This document shows, one piece after another, positions 1 to 6,718 of a stretch of DNA of 24,099 bases. The stretch's first letter is position 1. Every line of letters begins with the position of its first letter. Position numbers and translations under genes: made by a program. The notes beneath the pieces are model-generated. The model was not told the DNA's origin and ran no database searches. It saw only the letters and a list, made by a program, of their open reading frames with translations. This stretch comes from a virus: positions 1-24,099 of the IMG/VR virus record IMGVR_UViG_3300012271_000374; one strand, given 5' to 3'.

Positions 1-421
1 TACTTCTGATATGGTTACTACAAACGCCAGCGACGTTAGGAACGCTGTCCATATCATCAAAATGAGTAATAATCGTATTTTCTGAATAATCTTCTGCATG
101 TTCATGTGCCCACATCCATCCTCTATTAGTTATTGTGTAGTAATCTATGTCGTTCCATAATGTATGGATATGTTCATTTCTGAACAACTTATCAAAAGTT
201 TTCCACGTTTTCGGGTAACATATGTATTTTTCTTGTTCTAAGAACCCTTCAAATATCGGATACTGTTTTACTTTACTACCCAACCAAAAGTTCCCATCTT
301 CATACCAAACATCCAAAAAAACATAATATCCATATTGAAGGGCGATATCTACATACTGTGGGTTATTTTCGAACGCAGGATGGGCCCCATCAATATTCCC
401 ACGATATGATATAAATTTCAT
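1..421 (-). CDS. GDPD-like protein, degenerate active site (3' end outside window)
   Basis: The open frame runs from an ATG at 419-421 past the left edge of the window, so only about 140 N-terminal residues are visible. The start MKFISYRGNIDGAHPAFENN, then a G-Y-Y-V-x-L-D-V strand and an N-F-W-L-G turn, resemble glycerophosphodiester phosphodiesterase-like proteins (HRG, EN, ExD, GHD) that occur in phage and surface-polysaccharide clusters. The later segments TLWNDIDYYTITNRGWMWAH and AGVCSNHI match the second half of that family. The residues expected for catalysis look replaced: His of HRG is Tyr, Glu of ExD is Phe and GHD reads GSK. It may be a non-catalytic relative or bind another ligand. 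It starts directly after the stop of the IS-interrupted gene, so it was probably co-translated with it. The family call is by pattern only. Confidence 0.5.
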   Translation of the reverse strand, partial: MKFISYRGNIDGAHPAFENNPQYVDIALQYGYYVFLDVWYEDGNFWLGSKVKQYPIFEGFLEQEKYICYPKTWKTFDKLFRNEHIHTLWNDIDYYTITNRGWMWAHEHAEDYSENTIITHFDDMDSVPNVAGVCSNHIRS

Positions 422-695
422 TTATGTATCCAATCCTCGTGTCCAGATATTATCTGTTATATTATATTCGCCAACTTTTATATTTTTTAATTCTGATTTA
501 GCCGAATAATACGCATCAGTTTGGTTTTGTGTTACGTTGGTATCATGGCCCCTTATCAGCGATGTGTAAGCTAATAAAGTTTCCGGCACTCCATATTTTT
601 TCATAACAGGAACCACTGCATGAATAACATGAGCGTTTATTTCTGTACTATCGGCACATGCCCTATACATCCCATCATTCATATTAACTTCTACA

Positions 696-900
696 TTGAC
701 ATACTCCCAATGCTAAAGCAATTGGGATTCTAGCGTCAACAAGGACTGCTCAGAATTACTTCCAAGTCTTTTGTCCTCTCTGCTAACAGTCGATGCCCCG
801 ACTGTGTTTTTTGTATTTGCATTTGAGATTGTCCCAAGTGCATAATTTTTCAAGTTGATTGCAGCGTTCAAGTCTCTGTTGTGAATGGTTCCACATTCTT
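696..900 (-). ncRNA. Putative omega RNA (reRNA) of TnpB
   Basis: TnpB proteins of IS605-family elements use a noncoding RNA made from the 3' end of tnpB and the right end of the element, with the flanking host DNA as guide. Here tnpB ends inside the right-end hairpin, so the RNA scaffold must overlap the tnpB coding end almost completely. Its 3' boundary should be the right cleavage site at 696, and the guide would be read from about 695 to 676 in the interrupted gene. The 5' boundary given is a guess from the usual length of such RNAs. I did not fold it. Confidence 0.4.
705..727 (-). repeat. Right-end (RE) hairpin of the IS608-type element
   Basis: On the minus strand the stem is CCCAA, an unpaired T, TGC, loop TTTA, GCA, TTGGG. 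A single extrahelical T within the stem is also typical of IS608 ends. GAAT at 730-727 touches the 5' foot and TCAA at 699-696 follows the 3' foot. The tnpB stop codon (713-715) lies at the loop and inner stem, so the last codons of tnpB form one arm of the hairpin. Confidence 0.85.
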
Positions 901-1945
901 TGCAAGCCCATTCTCTATCTTTGAGTTGTAGTCCGATGTTAACGACACCACAATCAGAACAAGTCTTACTACTTGGAAAGAATTTATCGGCCAAGACAAG
1001 TTTGGTGCCAAGTTGTTGTGAGAAGTATTTAACATAACCAACGAATACACCGAAGCTTAAGTCGCTCATTTTACGACCCCAAATTCTTTTCATTCCTGTT
1101 AGTGTCAAATCTTCCAGGCAAATAACATCGAAGTCAAGACAAAGTTGTCTAGCAAGTTTCATCAAATAATCCTTGCGTTGGTCCGCAATTTTTATGTGAA
1201 TTCTAGCTACATGTTGTTTAGCTTTTAGTCTGTTGTTGCTTCCACGTTTCTTGCGAGATAACGAGCGTTGTCTTACTGCCAGTTCTTTATGAGAATGTTT
1301 GAAATACTGCGGAGACTTGAACTCTGTTCCGTCAGAACTAGTGAGGAAGGTCTTTAGACCAAAATCAAAGCCAGCGATTTTACCTGTCTCGACTCTTGTT
1401 TGATGGTCCTCTTCGTCACTTGTGTTCACAACAACGAAATAGAGATAAAGTTCTCCAATTGAATTACGTTTAATTGTTAGAGTTTTTATTTGCCCAAGAA
1501 TATCTCGGGACCTGTGAAAGCCGTAAGTATGCTTTCCTATTCTAAGTTGATTGGTTTCTTCAAATAGCTTATATCCCGCTTGCTTCAACGTGAAAGATTT
1601 ATAGTTTTTAAATTTTCTAAATCCTGGCGGAGAACATTTTCGCTTTTTCTTTATGTTAGAAAAGAACAATGTATAACTACGGTCAATACGTTCAACTACA
1701 TCTTGAATTGCTTGCGAAGGTAAAGTTTTCCAGTAAGCTTTACTGGAATGTCTATTTTTGATTTTTGTGAGATGCTTCATCAATTGAAACTTGTTCAAAT
1801 GCTTTTTGTAAAGCGAATAGTATCTGTTGTGAAGCGCAATTGAGTGATTGTATACACCAGCGAAGCGGTCAATTTGACTATAAAGAAGCTTATTTTTCTT
1901 GTCATTTTTGTATAACTTGAATTTATATGTCTTAACAACAGTCAT
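713..1945 (-). CDS. tnpB: TnpB, RNA-guided endonuclease of the IS608-type element
   Basis: The 410-residue protein has the normal TnpB layout. A basic N-terminal and helical part (residues about 1-185) comes first, then RuvC-I around D194 in GFDFGLKTFLTS, RuvC-II around E278 in ICLEDLTLTGM, a zinc ribbon with C329, C332, C348 and C351 (CSDCG and CKECG), and RuvC-III with D358 in HNRDLNAAINL. All three acidic residues and four cysteines are present, so it should be an active omega-RNA-guided nuclease, the family ancestral to Cas12. In this family it cuts empty donor sites next to the element's target motif and helps the element persist. The ATG lies 6 bases after the tnpA stop. The TAG stop falls within the right-end hairpin. 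It is a transposon gene, not part of a CRISPR system. Confidence 0.95.
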   Translation of the reverse strand: MTVVKTYKFKLYKNDKKNKLLYSQIDRFAGVYNHSIALHNRYYSLYKKHLNKFQLMKHLTKIKNRHSSKAYWKTLPSQAIQDVVERIDRSYTLFFSNIKKKRKCSPPGFRKFKNYKSFTLKQAGYKLFEETNQLRIGKHTYGFHRSRDILGQIKTLTIKRNSIGELYLYFVVVNTSDEEDHQTRVETGKIAGFDFGLKTFLTSSDGTEFKSPQYFKHSHKELAVRQRSLSRKKRGSNNRLKAKQHVARIHIKIADQRKDYLMKLARQLCLDFDVICLEDLTLTGMKRIWGRKMSDLSFGVFVGYVKYFSQQLGTKLVLADKFFPSSKTCSDCGVVNIGLQLKDREWACKECGTIHNRDLNAAINLKNYALGTISNANTKNTVGASTVSREDKRLGSNSEQSLLTLESQLL

Positions 1946-1951
1946 CCGATA

Positions 1952-2368
1952 TCACTTGTTTTTTTGGTCCATAATATATTGCTTTACTACTTCAAGTGAA
2001 ACCGAACCAACTGTGGATATAAATTTTGATCTAGTCCAAAGTGACGGTAGTCTACTTTTTATTGTCGGAAATTCTTCACGAATAAATCTTGAAGTGATAC
2101 CTTTGATGCGACCAACCGATTTATATATTCCAAACTTAGGGTCAGTCGATTCAATCAGCAAATGCACATGGTCTGGCATAATTTCCAATTCAATGATCTT
2201 ATAATGAAATTTATCTTGATATTCTAGAATAAGTTCTCTGGTTCTTAGTTCTACAGCATCGACCAAAACAGCCCGTCTATACTTTGGACAGAATATGACA
2301 TGATATTGACAACTATAAACAAGTGACTTCTTTTTAGAATATTCTTTTGCTTTATTTGTAATTTCCAT
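1952..2368 (-). CDS. tnpA: TnpA, Y1 HUH single-strand transposase
   Basis: This 138-residue protein is close to the usual IS200/IS605 transposase length (about 130-155). It shows the early QYHVIFCPKYRR segment, the HUH metal motif at H67-V-H69 in MPDHVHLLIE, and the catalytic tyrosine Y131 in VVKQYIMDQ near the C-terminus. Such enzymes work as dimers on single-stranded DNA, recognise sub-terminal hairpins, and excise the element as a circle that inserts 3' of a short target, here predicted to be TTAC. It is the promoter-proximal gene of the element, with tnpB 6 bases downstream. No truncation is visible. Confidence 0.95.
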   Translation of the reverse strand: MEITNKAKEYSKKKSLVYSCQYHVIFCPKYRRAVLVDAVELRTRELILEYQDKFHYKIIELEIMPDHVHLLIESTDPKFGIYKSVGRIKGITSRFIREEFPTIKSRLPSLWTRSKFISTVGSVSLEVVKQYIMDQKNK

Positions 2369-2419
2369 TAGATTGTGTTATCTTTTCTATAAATAGGTAA
2401 CTTAATTTTCAAAATTCAT

Positions 2420-2440
2420 CCCAACTATAAATAAGATGGG
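2420..2440 (-). repeat. Left-end (LE) hairpin of the IS608-type element
   Basis: On the minus strand an imperfect stem forms from CCCATC and GTTGGG (four pairs, a T-T mismatch, then one or two more pairs) around an AT-rich loop. AAAG lies directly 5' of it, and 19 bases separate the stem from the TTAC at 2463-2460, the predicted left cleavage site. The stem sequence resembles the right-end hairpin, as expected if one TnpA dimer binds both. Confidence 0.75.
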
Positions 2441-2502
2441 CTTTCTTTTGAATCAATCAGTAAAGCAATTATCTAATATGTTCTTGTAAACATCTAAATC
2501 AG

Positions 2503-3150
2503 TCATAGTGTTTCGTAGAAATTGTTTTGTTTTCGTTGCCTATCAATTGTCTTTGGGTGTCTGATTGCTAGCGCTTCTATTAACGGTAAATTGGATGATG
2601 TAGTATATCCGGTGAGTTGTTCATGTACCTTATTTTTCCATTTTATTTCTGGTGTATTTTTGTATGTCCGGCATTGAAAATCGGGCCAGTTAACCCACCC
2701 ATCTGAATTCACATTCCATCCCCATTTTTTAACATCGGCATCCGTTAACCCATCTACAGTATTTATACGAGGGACCCAAATTACATCTATTTCACTATTT
2801 TCTTCAAGTATAGTATGAATATTTGCCAAGAATACTTCTGATACGTATTCATCTGCATCAAGTTGTACAATCCAATCCCCACTGCACTTACTATTCAGGT
2901 AATTTTTATGAGATGCAAAATCGCCATTCAAACTATGAACATTTACGTATTCACCGAAAATATCATTGTGAGTCGATTGTATTTCTCTGTACGTATCCAT
3001 TACTTCATCGGTCCACCCATCATCATCAAATAGCACTACAATTTCATCATTTGGTTCTATATTATTAACAAGAATAGATAGTAACCTATCCAACTCTTCA
3101 TGTTCATTGCAGACCGGTATTGCGTAACTAATTTTAATCGAATTGCTCAT
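2503..3150 (-). CDS. Family 2 glycosyltransferase (GT-A fold)
   Basis: The 215-residue protein begins with KISYAIPVCNEHEELDRLL, the nucleotide-binding start of GT2 enzymes. It continues with DEIVVLFDDDGWTDE and has the metal-binding DxD-type motif in WIVQLDADEY. Near the end are WKNKVHEQLTGY and HPKTIDRQRKQNNFY, typical of the LPS-core-like GT2 subgroup. It probably transfers a sugar from a nucleotide sugar to a glycan or phage surface component. An ATG at 3186 would add 12 residues and overlap the upstream gene by 53 bases. I chose the ATG at 3150 because the fold begins just after it and the overlap falls to 17 bases. The stop TGA overlaps the ATG of the IS-interrupted gene, implying translational coupling. 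Confidence 0.85.
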   Translation of the reverse strand: MSNSIKISYAIPVCNEHEELDRLLSILVNNIEPNDEIVVLFDDDGWTDEVMDTYREIQSTHNDIFGEYVNVHSLNGDFASHKNYLNSKCSGDWIVQLDADEYVSEVFLANIHTILEENSEIDVIWVPRINTVDGLTDADVKKWGWNVNSDGWVNWPDFQCRTYKNTPEIKWKNKVHEQLTGYTTSSNLPLIEALAIRHPKTIDRQRKQNNFYETL

Positions 3151-3730
3151 CTTGCTTACCGAATTTTTGTCGTTTGCTATAATCATCCCATTCCCGACCG
3201 GTCCGTAGGAAATTTGCCTTTTCTATATCCGTTAGTAATTCACGTCGAATCGTACTACCAAGGAATCCAAGCTTTTGTAGGTCGGGCACCAATATACGAA
3301 GCGCTTTAATACCACCCATATTGTATGTTCGATATACATTTCCGCCACTGAGCAACCCAGATGGTCTAACTACATTTTTATAAAAATATTGAGCAGTTTG
3401 ATCCATGCCTAGTGTTGGCATTTTCAATGGAAGTTGATATTCGTTCATTCTAAGCGCTTCATCATACACACCATAGGCAATCGCCTTTTCATATCTATCA
3501 ACAATAGAGTCTGAAATTACCAATCTAAAGTGTTTAGCCAATTCATTTGGATTTACTTCATTCAATTTTAAACAATGAAGCTTCTTATTCCACACTCCAA
3601 TAGAAAAAACTACTCTAGATTTAGAGTTTCCATAGTTAAATGATAATAGCTGACCTGGATATATGGATGTTATACGCTTAGTAACTTCACTGATAATGGT
3701 TCGCTTATATAAGTTGTAGTAGTCAGCCAT
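3134..3730 (-). CDS. Conserved-looking phage protein of unknown function
   Basis: I do not recognise this 198-residue protein with confidence. It starts with a short helix (YYNLYKRTIISEVTKRI), then IYPGQLLSFNYG and a run of alternating hydrophobic residues up to HCLKLNEVNPNEL. This looks like a small beta-barrel domain and resembles the P-G-x-x-x-x-F-x-Y start of several hypothetical proteins of T4-like phages. The C-terminal 50 residues are charged and end acidic. No signal peptide or membrane segment is visible. It starts two bases before the ASCH-gene stop and overlaps the GT2 gene, so it belongs to the same transcription unit. Confidence 0.6.
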   Translation of the reverse strand: MADYYNLYKRTIISEVTKRITSIYPGQLLSFNYGNSKSRVVFSIGVWNKKLHCLKLNEVNPNELAKHFRLVISDSIVDRYEKAIAYGVYDEALRMNEYQLPLKMPTLGMDQTAQYFYKNVVRPSGLLSGGNVYRTYNMGGIKALRILVPDLQKLGFLGSTIRRELLTDIEKANFLRTGREWDDYSKRQKFGKQDEQFD

Positions 3731-3731
3731 A

Positions 3732-4040
3732 TTAATGTCTCTTTAATTCAAATGCTACAACCGTAACCCAATTATTTTCATTCATGCGAGGATAATGTTT
3801 CAATAGAGCATCTTTCAGTTGTTTAAGTGTATCAAATCCATATCTTTTTGCGTCTATAATATCCAATTTACGAGCAGGTACATATTCAACCTCTTCTATT
3901 GTAATTGGGATATGCACACCATCCGCTACAAAAAAAGCATCTCCTAAATTATATTTACGTCTACCAAATCTAATTATTTGTGTTTTTTACCTAGACTGTA
4001 CCAACGGAACATATTTTGGATCTAACTTAATTTGTTGCAT
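3732..4040 (-). pseudogene. ASCH-domain (PUA-like) protein with an in-frame TAA
   Basis: From the ATG at 4038-4040 the frame reads MQQIKLDPKYVPLVQSR, then TAA (3987-3989), then KTQIIRFGRRKYNLGDAFF and on to the stop at 3732. The two parts align without a shift to ASCH-type small proteins, in which a K or E is expected before KTxTIRxG where the TAA stands. One base change from AAA to TAA would explain it. The C-terminal part has the expected DAKRYGFDTLKQLKDALL and WVTVVAFEL segments. The ATG lies one base past the TAA of the upstream glycosyltransferase, normal for this operon. A GTG at 3915-3917 could start only a 61-residue remnant. ASCH proteins are thought to bind RNA or modified bases. 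It may be a true nonsense mutation, a readthrough site or a sequence error. Confidence 0.7.
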
Positions 4041-4041
4041 A

Positions 4042-5328
4042 TTAACTTGTCATTTTCAATTTTGGTAATTTCAATTCGGGAAGCACGAGCTCTTTGTGTT
4101 CCGTTACCTTTACATTTTCTTTCATTAATTCATCAAATTTATCATGCATAGCCGATAATGAGAACTTCTTTCGTTTATCCCTTGCCAGCTTCTTTGTCTT
4201 TTCTGTAACGCCCGAATAATCATCATATACCGCATTGATTAACTGTGCGGCTGCGTTATAGTCAACTGTGAACCAATTTGATTCTTTCAGTAGAAATTTA
4301 TTCCTTGCAGACTTATGAACCTTTTCCATTTTACCACCAACCAACTCTGCATAATCTGATAGGAAGTCAATATGACCTGACCAATTAGATGCAATGATTG
4401 GTTTTCCAGTAAACATAAATTCCTGAAGCGGGCGGCCATATCCTTCTCCCTTTGTGAACGATACCATTGCCTTAACCTTTGGATGATTGTATAGAGAGTT
4501 CATTTGATCATCTGTGAGATCTCCATGTAAGAGATAAACATTTGGTAAATCTCCAGACATTGATTTCTTAATTGCATCAATTCTATTTGCCAATTCTACT
4601 CTATCTATTATAGAGAATGTTGCTCTACTGGATTTTATTATAAGACCCGGTTGATTCGGTTTGTTCTTAAATACGGTAAGAAGTGTTTTGATCATCATAC
4701 CAACATCTTTCCTATCATGTCCAATTTCACCTTCCAACCAATGTCCTACAAATAAATAATTGAAATCTTCTTCAATACCATCCATTTGCAATTCTAGTTC
4801 AGCATCGGGATTGTACTTATCATTATATACCGAAACATCTGAACCTTCAAATAACACTTCAACCGGCGTATCAACTTGGTACATTCCAACAACCTGTCCC
4901 GTTTGTTTGTGTTGTTCCTGATATTTACTATTCAACATGGTTGTTTTGGAATGTTCAGACGGAACAAGTATCAAGTCCATATTATTACACCCCTTTACCC
5001 AATCGATAGGCATTACGGTAGTTTCTATACCAGCGGTAATACCAATGTTATATTTTCCAATTTTCTGGAATTCATTAGGAACTGATACTTGTATCCAAAT
5101 ATCAGGCTGTTGGCTGATAGATTGCGTTAGAATTCGATCTAAAATCAACCTATCATTTTCATTTTCAGGATTCAATGCATTCATTGGGCAATTTCCCCAG
5201 CGCATTGATATTATTTTGACATCATACCTATCCATTTTAATTAAGGATAGTGTTAGGTCTCTGGCGTGGCTACCATATCCACTGCGAGTAGCGACTGGTC
5301 CTGATATTACGCATATTGGTTTATTCAT
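4042..5328 (-). CDS. Glycosyltransferase, group 1 / GT4-like (GT-B fold)
   Basis: The 428-residue protein opens with CVISGPVATRSGYGSHARDL, the glycine-rich acceptor-side loop of GT-B enzymes. The second Rossmann domain contains NYLFVGHWLEG, LIIKSSRATF and the donor-site E-x7-E motif in KGEGYGRPLQEFMFTGKP, followed by IIASNWSGHIDFL. It should transfer a sugar from a nucleotide donor to a cell-surface, virion or DNA acceptor; the substrate cannot be told. The last 20 residues are a Leu-Lys-Pro-rich tail (ELVLPELKLPKLK). Its ATG overlaps the TGA of the upstream gene, and the ASCH gene starts right after its TAA, so it is translated in a tight polycistron. Confidence 0.85.
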   Translation of the reverse strand: MNKPICVISGPVATRSGYGSHARDLTLSLIKMDRYDVKIISMRWGNCPMNALNPENENDRLILDRILTQSISQQPDIWIQVSVPNEFQKIGKYNIGITAGIETTVMPIDWVKGCNNMDLILVPSEHSKTTMLNSKYQEQHKQTGQVVGMYQVDTPVEVLFEGSDVSVYNDKYNPDAELELQMDGIEEDFNYLFVGHWLEGEIGHDRKDVGMMIKTLLTVFKNKPNQPGLIIKSSRATFSIIDRVELANRIDAIKKSMSGDLPNVYLLHGDLTDDQMNSLYNHPKVKAMVSFTKGEGYGRPLQEFMFTGKPIIASNWSGHIDFLSDYAELVGGKMEKVHKSARNKFLLKESNWFTVDYNAAAQLINAVYDDYSGVTEKTKKLARDKRKKFSLSAMHDKFDELMKENVKVTEHKELVLPELKLPKLKMTS

Positions 5329-5798
5329 CTGTTTAATCTTAGTTTTACTTCATCTACAAGTTCTTCTACTGAATCGACTTGCTTAATTCTTTTCCAATCA
5401 CATGTGATCTGTACATTTCCTTTCCTATAAAACCCATCAGGACAACACACAACTAATTTATTAGGATACATGCCGCCGAACAGCCCAAGTTCAAGAAGTG
5501 TAATTGGTGATTTGGTATCTGGATCAAAATACATAATAATCATATCACATTTATCCTGTGCTACCAATTCCCAAAGAACCTGGCGGGTGAATTGATTATC
5601 ACCTGGAGTCTGGTCCCACGATGAATCCCAATCATCTCTGTGAGGGTTTAATATTAGTCCATCTTCATCTTCTAGGATACGTTCTACTTTTTCTTGCCAA
5701 TTTTCTGCCTTCCCCATTTCAATAGAGCCTGCCAAGAATATAGAGAAATTTTCTGATAGTTCCTTTGCAAATGGATCTACTGCTTTAATTACTTTCAT
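5325..5798 (-). CDS. Nucleoside 2-deoxyribosyltransferase-like protein
   Basis: The 157-residue protein has the start of the family, SIFLAGSIEMGKAENWQ, then LILNPHRDDWDSSW, VLWELVAQDKCDMIIMYF and SPITLLELGLFGG. The glutamate in LLELG corresponds to the catalytic nucleophile of nucleoside 2-deoxyribosyltransferases, and the NP-R-DDWD segment is the sugar/base pocket seen in the phage-type relatives. A later segment (GFYRKGNVQITC) is also typical. It may salvage or rework deoxynucleosides or make a modified nucleotide or sugar, and its place between two glycosyltransferases hints at the latter. It starts 6 bases after the stop of the upstream glycosyltransferase fragment and overlaps the next ATG. 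Confidence 0.75.
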   Translation of the reverse strand: MKVIKAVDPFAKELSENFSIFLAGSIEMGKAENWQEKVERILEDEDGLILNPHRDDWDSSWDQTPGDNQFTRQVLWELVAQDKCDMIIMYFDPDTKSPITLLELGLFGGMYPNKLVVCCPDGFYRKGNVQITCDWKRIKQVDSVEELVDEVKLRLNR

Positions 5799-5803
5799 TT
5801 TTG

Positions 5804-6718
5804 CTACACCTTATATAATTTAAACCGGTCAAGCGGTTCAAAGTTTTCTAATGTTTCTTCTATTCCCTTACTTAAAACTTCACACATGTAATCTTGATTA
5901 AGAATTCCATTTCGTACCCAATCGCTCCCAACCATACCACACTTCTTTCGTTCGACTGGGTCCATTTGGTGCCAAAACTTAATAGCATCTGCTACTTCTT
6001 CAAAATCAACTCTATCATCAAAAATATACGGAGTCGGAGGAGATCCATTCAATGATCGTACTCGAGACCATACAGGCTTCACCCATTCACCATGATCAAC
6101 TTTATTTTCCCATTTCCTCCAATCATGAAGCGAACGAATTTCAATGTAATCATCCGCTGTTAGTTCTTTACCATCAACCGAAAATCCACATTGATCTTGA
6201 AGTCCACCTGTAACATTTACTATTATTGGAGTTCCAGCCGCAATTGATTCACATGTTGTCAATCCAAATCCTTCATTGTTGGCAATGTTAACTGTCAAAT
6301 CTGCTATGTTGTGGAGATAGTTCATTCGTACTTCATCCATATGCCCGGCAGAAAATACTACATCATAGTCTTTACATAATTCGTTTTTGACTGCGTATAG
6401 ATCAGTACCGTTATCATCAACAGGCTGTGTGTGCATGATCAATAAACACCTACCTGCTTCATCTTTGGGTAGTGAATCACAGAAAGATTTGTACGCCAGT
6501 ATGACATCGCCTGGCACCTTTCTTCTAATGTTTCTGTTTATCCACAGTATTATAAAGTTTCTATCCTTGCCGCCTGAACTCTTTATTAGTTCATCTCTAA
6601 ATGAATTTAACTTAGTTACTTCTTCACTTTCTGTTATTGGATAGTACCAATTAAAATTCATACCATGCGGGCAATAATATACCCTCGCATCTCGTTTGTC
6701 GCTTGTAACTTGTTTCAT
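5804..6718 (-). CDS. Glycosyltransferase C-terminal half (GT-B donor domain)
   Basis: This 304-residue ORF carries the nucleotide-sugar-binding half of a glycosyltransferase family common in marine phages. It has YYCPHGMNFNWYYPI at the domain border, FIILWINRNIRRKVPGD, LLIMHTQPVDDNGTDLYAV, the ADLTVNIANNEGFGLTTCES donor motif, AAGTPIIVNVTGGLQDQCGF and GSPPTPYIFDDRVDFEEVAD. The acceptor half is encoded upstream at 6718-7312. The two ORFs overlap by TAATG, and this ORF is in the same frame as the very first codons of the upstream part, which suggests one ancestral gene. It could be made by translational coupling and pair with the N-half, or be part of a broken gene. No start better than the ATG at 6716-6718 is seen. 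Confidence 0.8.
   Translation of the reverse strand: MKQVTSDKRDARVYYCPHGMNFNWYYPITESEEVTKLNSFRDELIKSSGGKDRNFIILWINRNIRRKVPGDVILAYKSFCDSLPKDEAGRCLLIMHTQPVDDNGTDLYAVKNELCKDYDVVFSAGHMDEVRMNYLHNIADLTVNIANNEGFGLTTCESIAAGTPIIVNVTGGLQDQCGFSVDGKELTADDYIEIRSLHDWRKWENKVDHGEWVKPVWSRVRSLNGSPPTPYIFDDRVDFEEVADAIKFWHQMDPVERKKCGMVGSDWVRNGILNQDYMCEVLSKGIEETLENFEPLDRFKLYKV

Larger units (their letters stand above)
696..2459 (-). mobile_element. IS200/IS605-family element, IS608 type, apparently complete
   Basis: The element carries tnpA (Y1 HUH transposase) followed by tnpB, both on the minus strand, with sub-terminal hairpins at each end and no terminal inverted repeats or target duplication. Read on the minus strand, the left flank ends in TTAC (2463-2460). 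The left hairpin is immediately preceded by AAAG, the right hairpin is immediately preceded by GAAT, and TCAA (699-696) lies five bases beyond the right stem. These are the four tetranucleotides known for Helicobacter IS608: target and left cleavage site TTAC, left guide AAAG, right guide GAAT, right cleavage site TCAA. The predicted length is 1764 bp. Both ORFs look intact, so it may still be active. It sits inside a small phage gene. Confidence 0.88.
422..2506 (-). pseudogene. Small phage gene interrupted by the IS608-type element
   Basis: The 5' piece is 2460-2506: an ATG at 2504-2506 overlaps the TGA of the upstream glycosyltransferase (ATGA) and encodes MTDLDVYKNILDNCF before reaching the TTAC at the element's left end. 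The 3' piece is 422-695. Joining base 2460 to base 695 on the minus strand keeps the frame and gives one 106-residue ORF ending at the TAA at 422-424. In the inserted state the 5' piece meets a stop after 17 codons inside the element. An ATG at 680-682 could still start an 86-residue fragment. I do not recognise the product. It has no membrane segment or clear motif and looks like a small soluble protein rich in Asn and Thr. Its place between a family-2 glycosyltransferase and a GDPD-like gene suggests a part in glycosylation or structure, but that is inference. Confidence 0.8.

Noticed and set aside
713-1945. TnpB taken as a Cas12-type CRISPR effector
   Set aside because: It is paired with a Y1 transposase between IS608-type ends, and there are no repeat-spacer arrays or adaptation genes.
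2387-2433. Two TATAAATA sequences as T4-type late promoters
   Set aside because: They point rightward, against all genes, and lie within the left end of the transposon, one in its hairpin loop; such octamers are expected in AT-rich DNA.
3151-3186. ATG at 3184-3186 as start of the family 2 glycosyltransferase
   Set aside because: It would add 12 unmatched residues and enlarge the overlap with the upstream gene; the fold begins just after the ATG at 3150.
3987-3989. TAA recoded as an amino acid genome-wide
   Set aside because: TAA, TAG and TGA all end clear genes at proper places in this window (for example 422 and 4042, 713 and 11719, 2503 and 5325).
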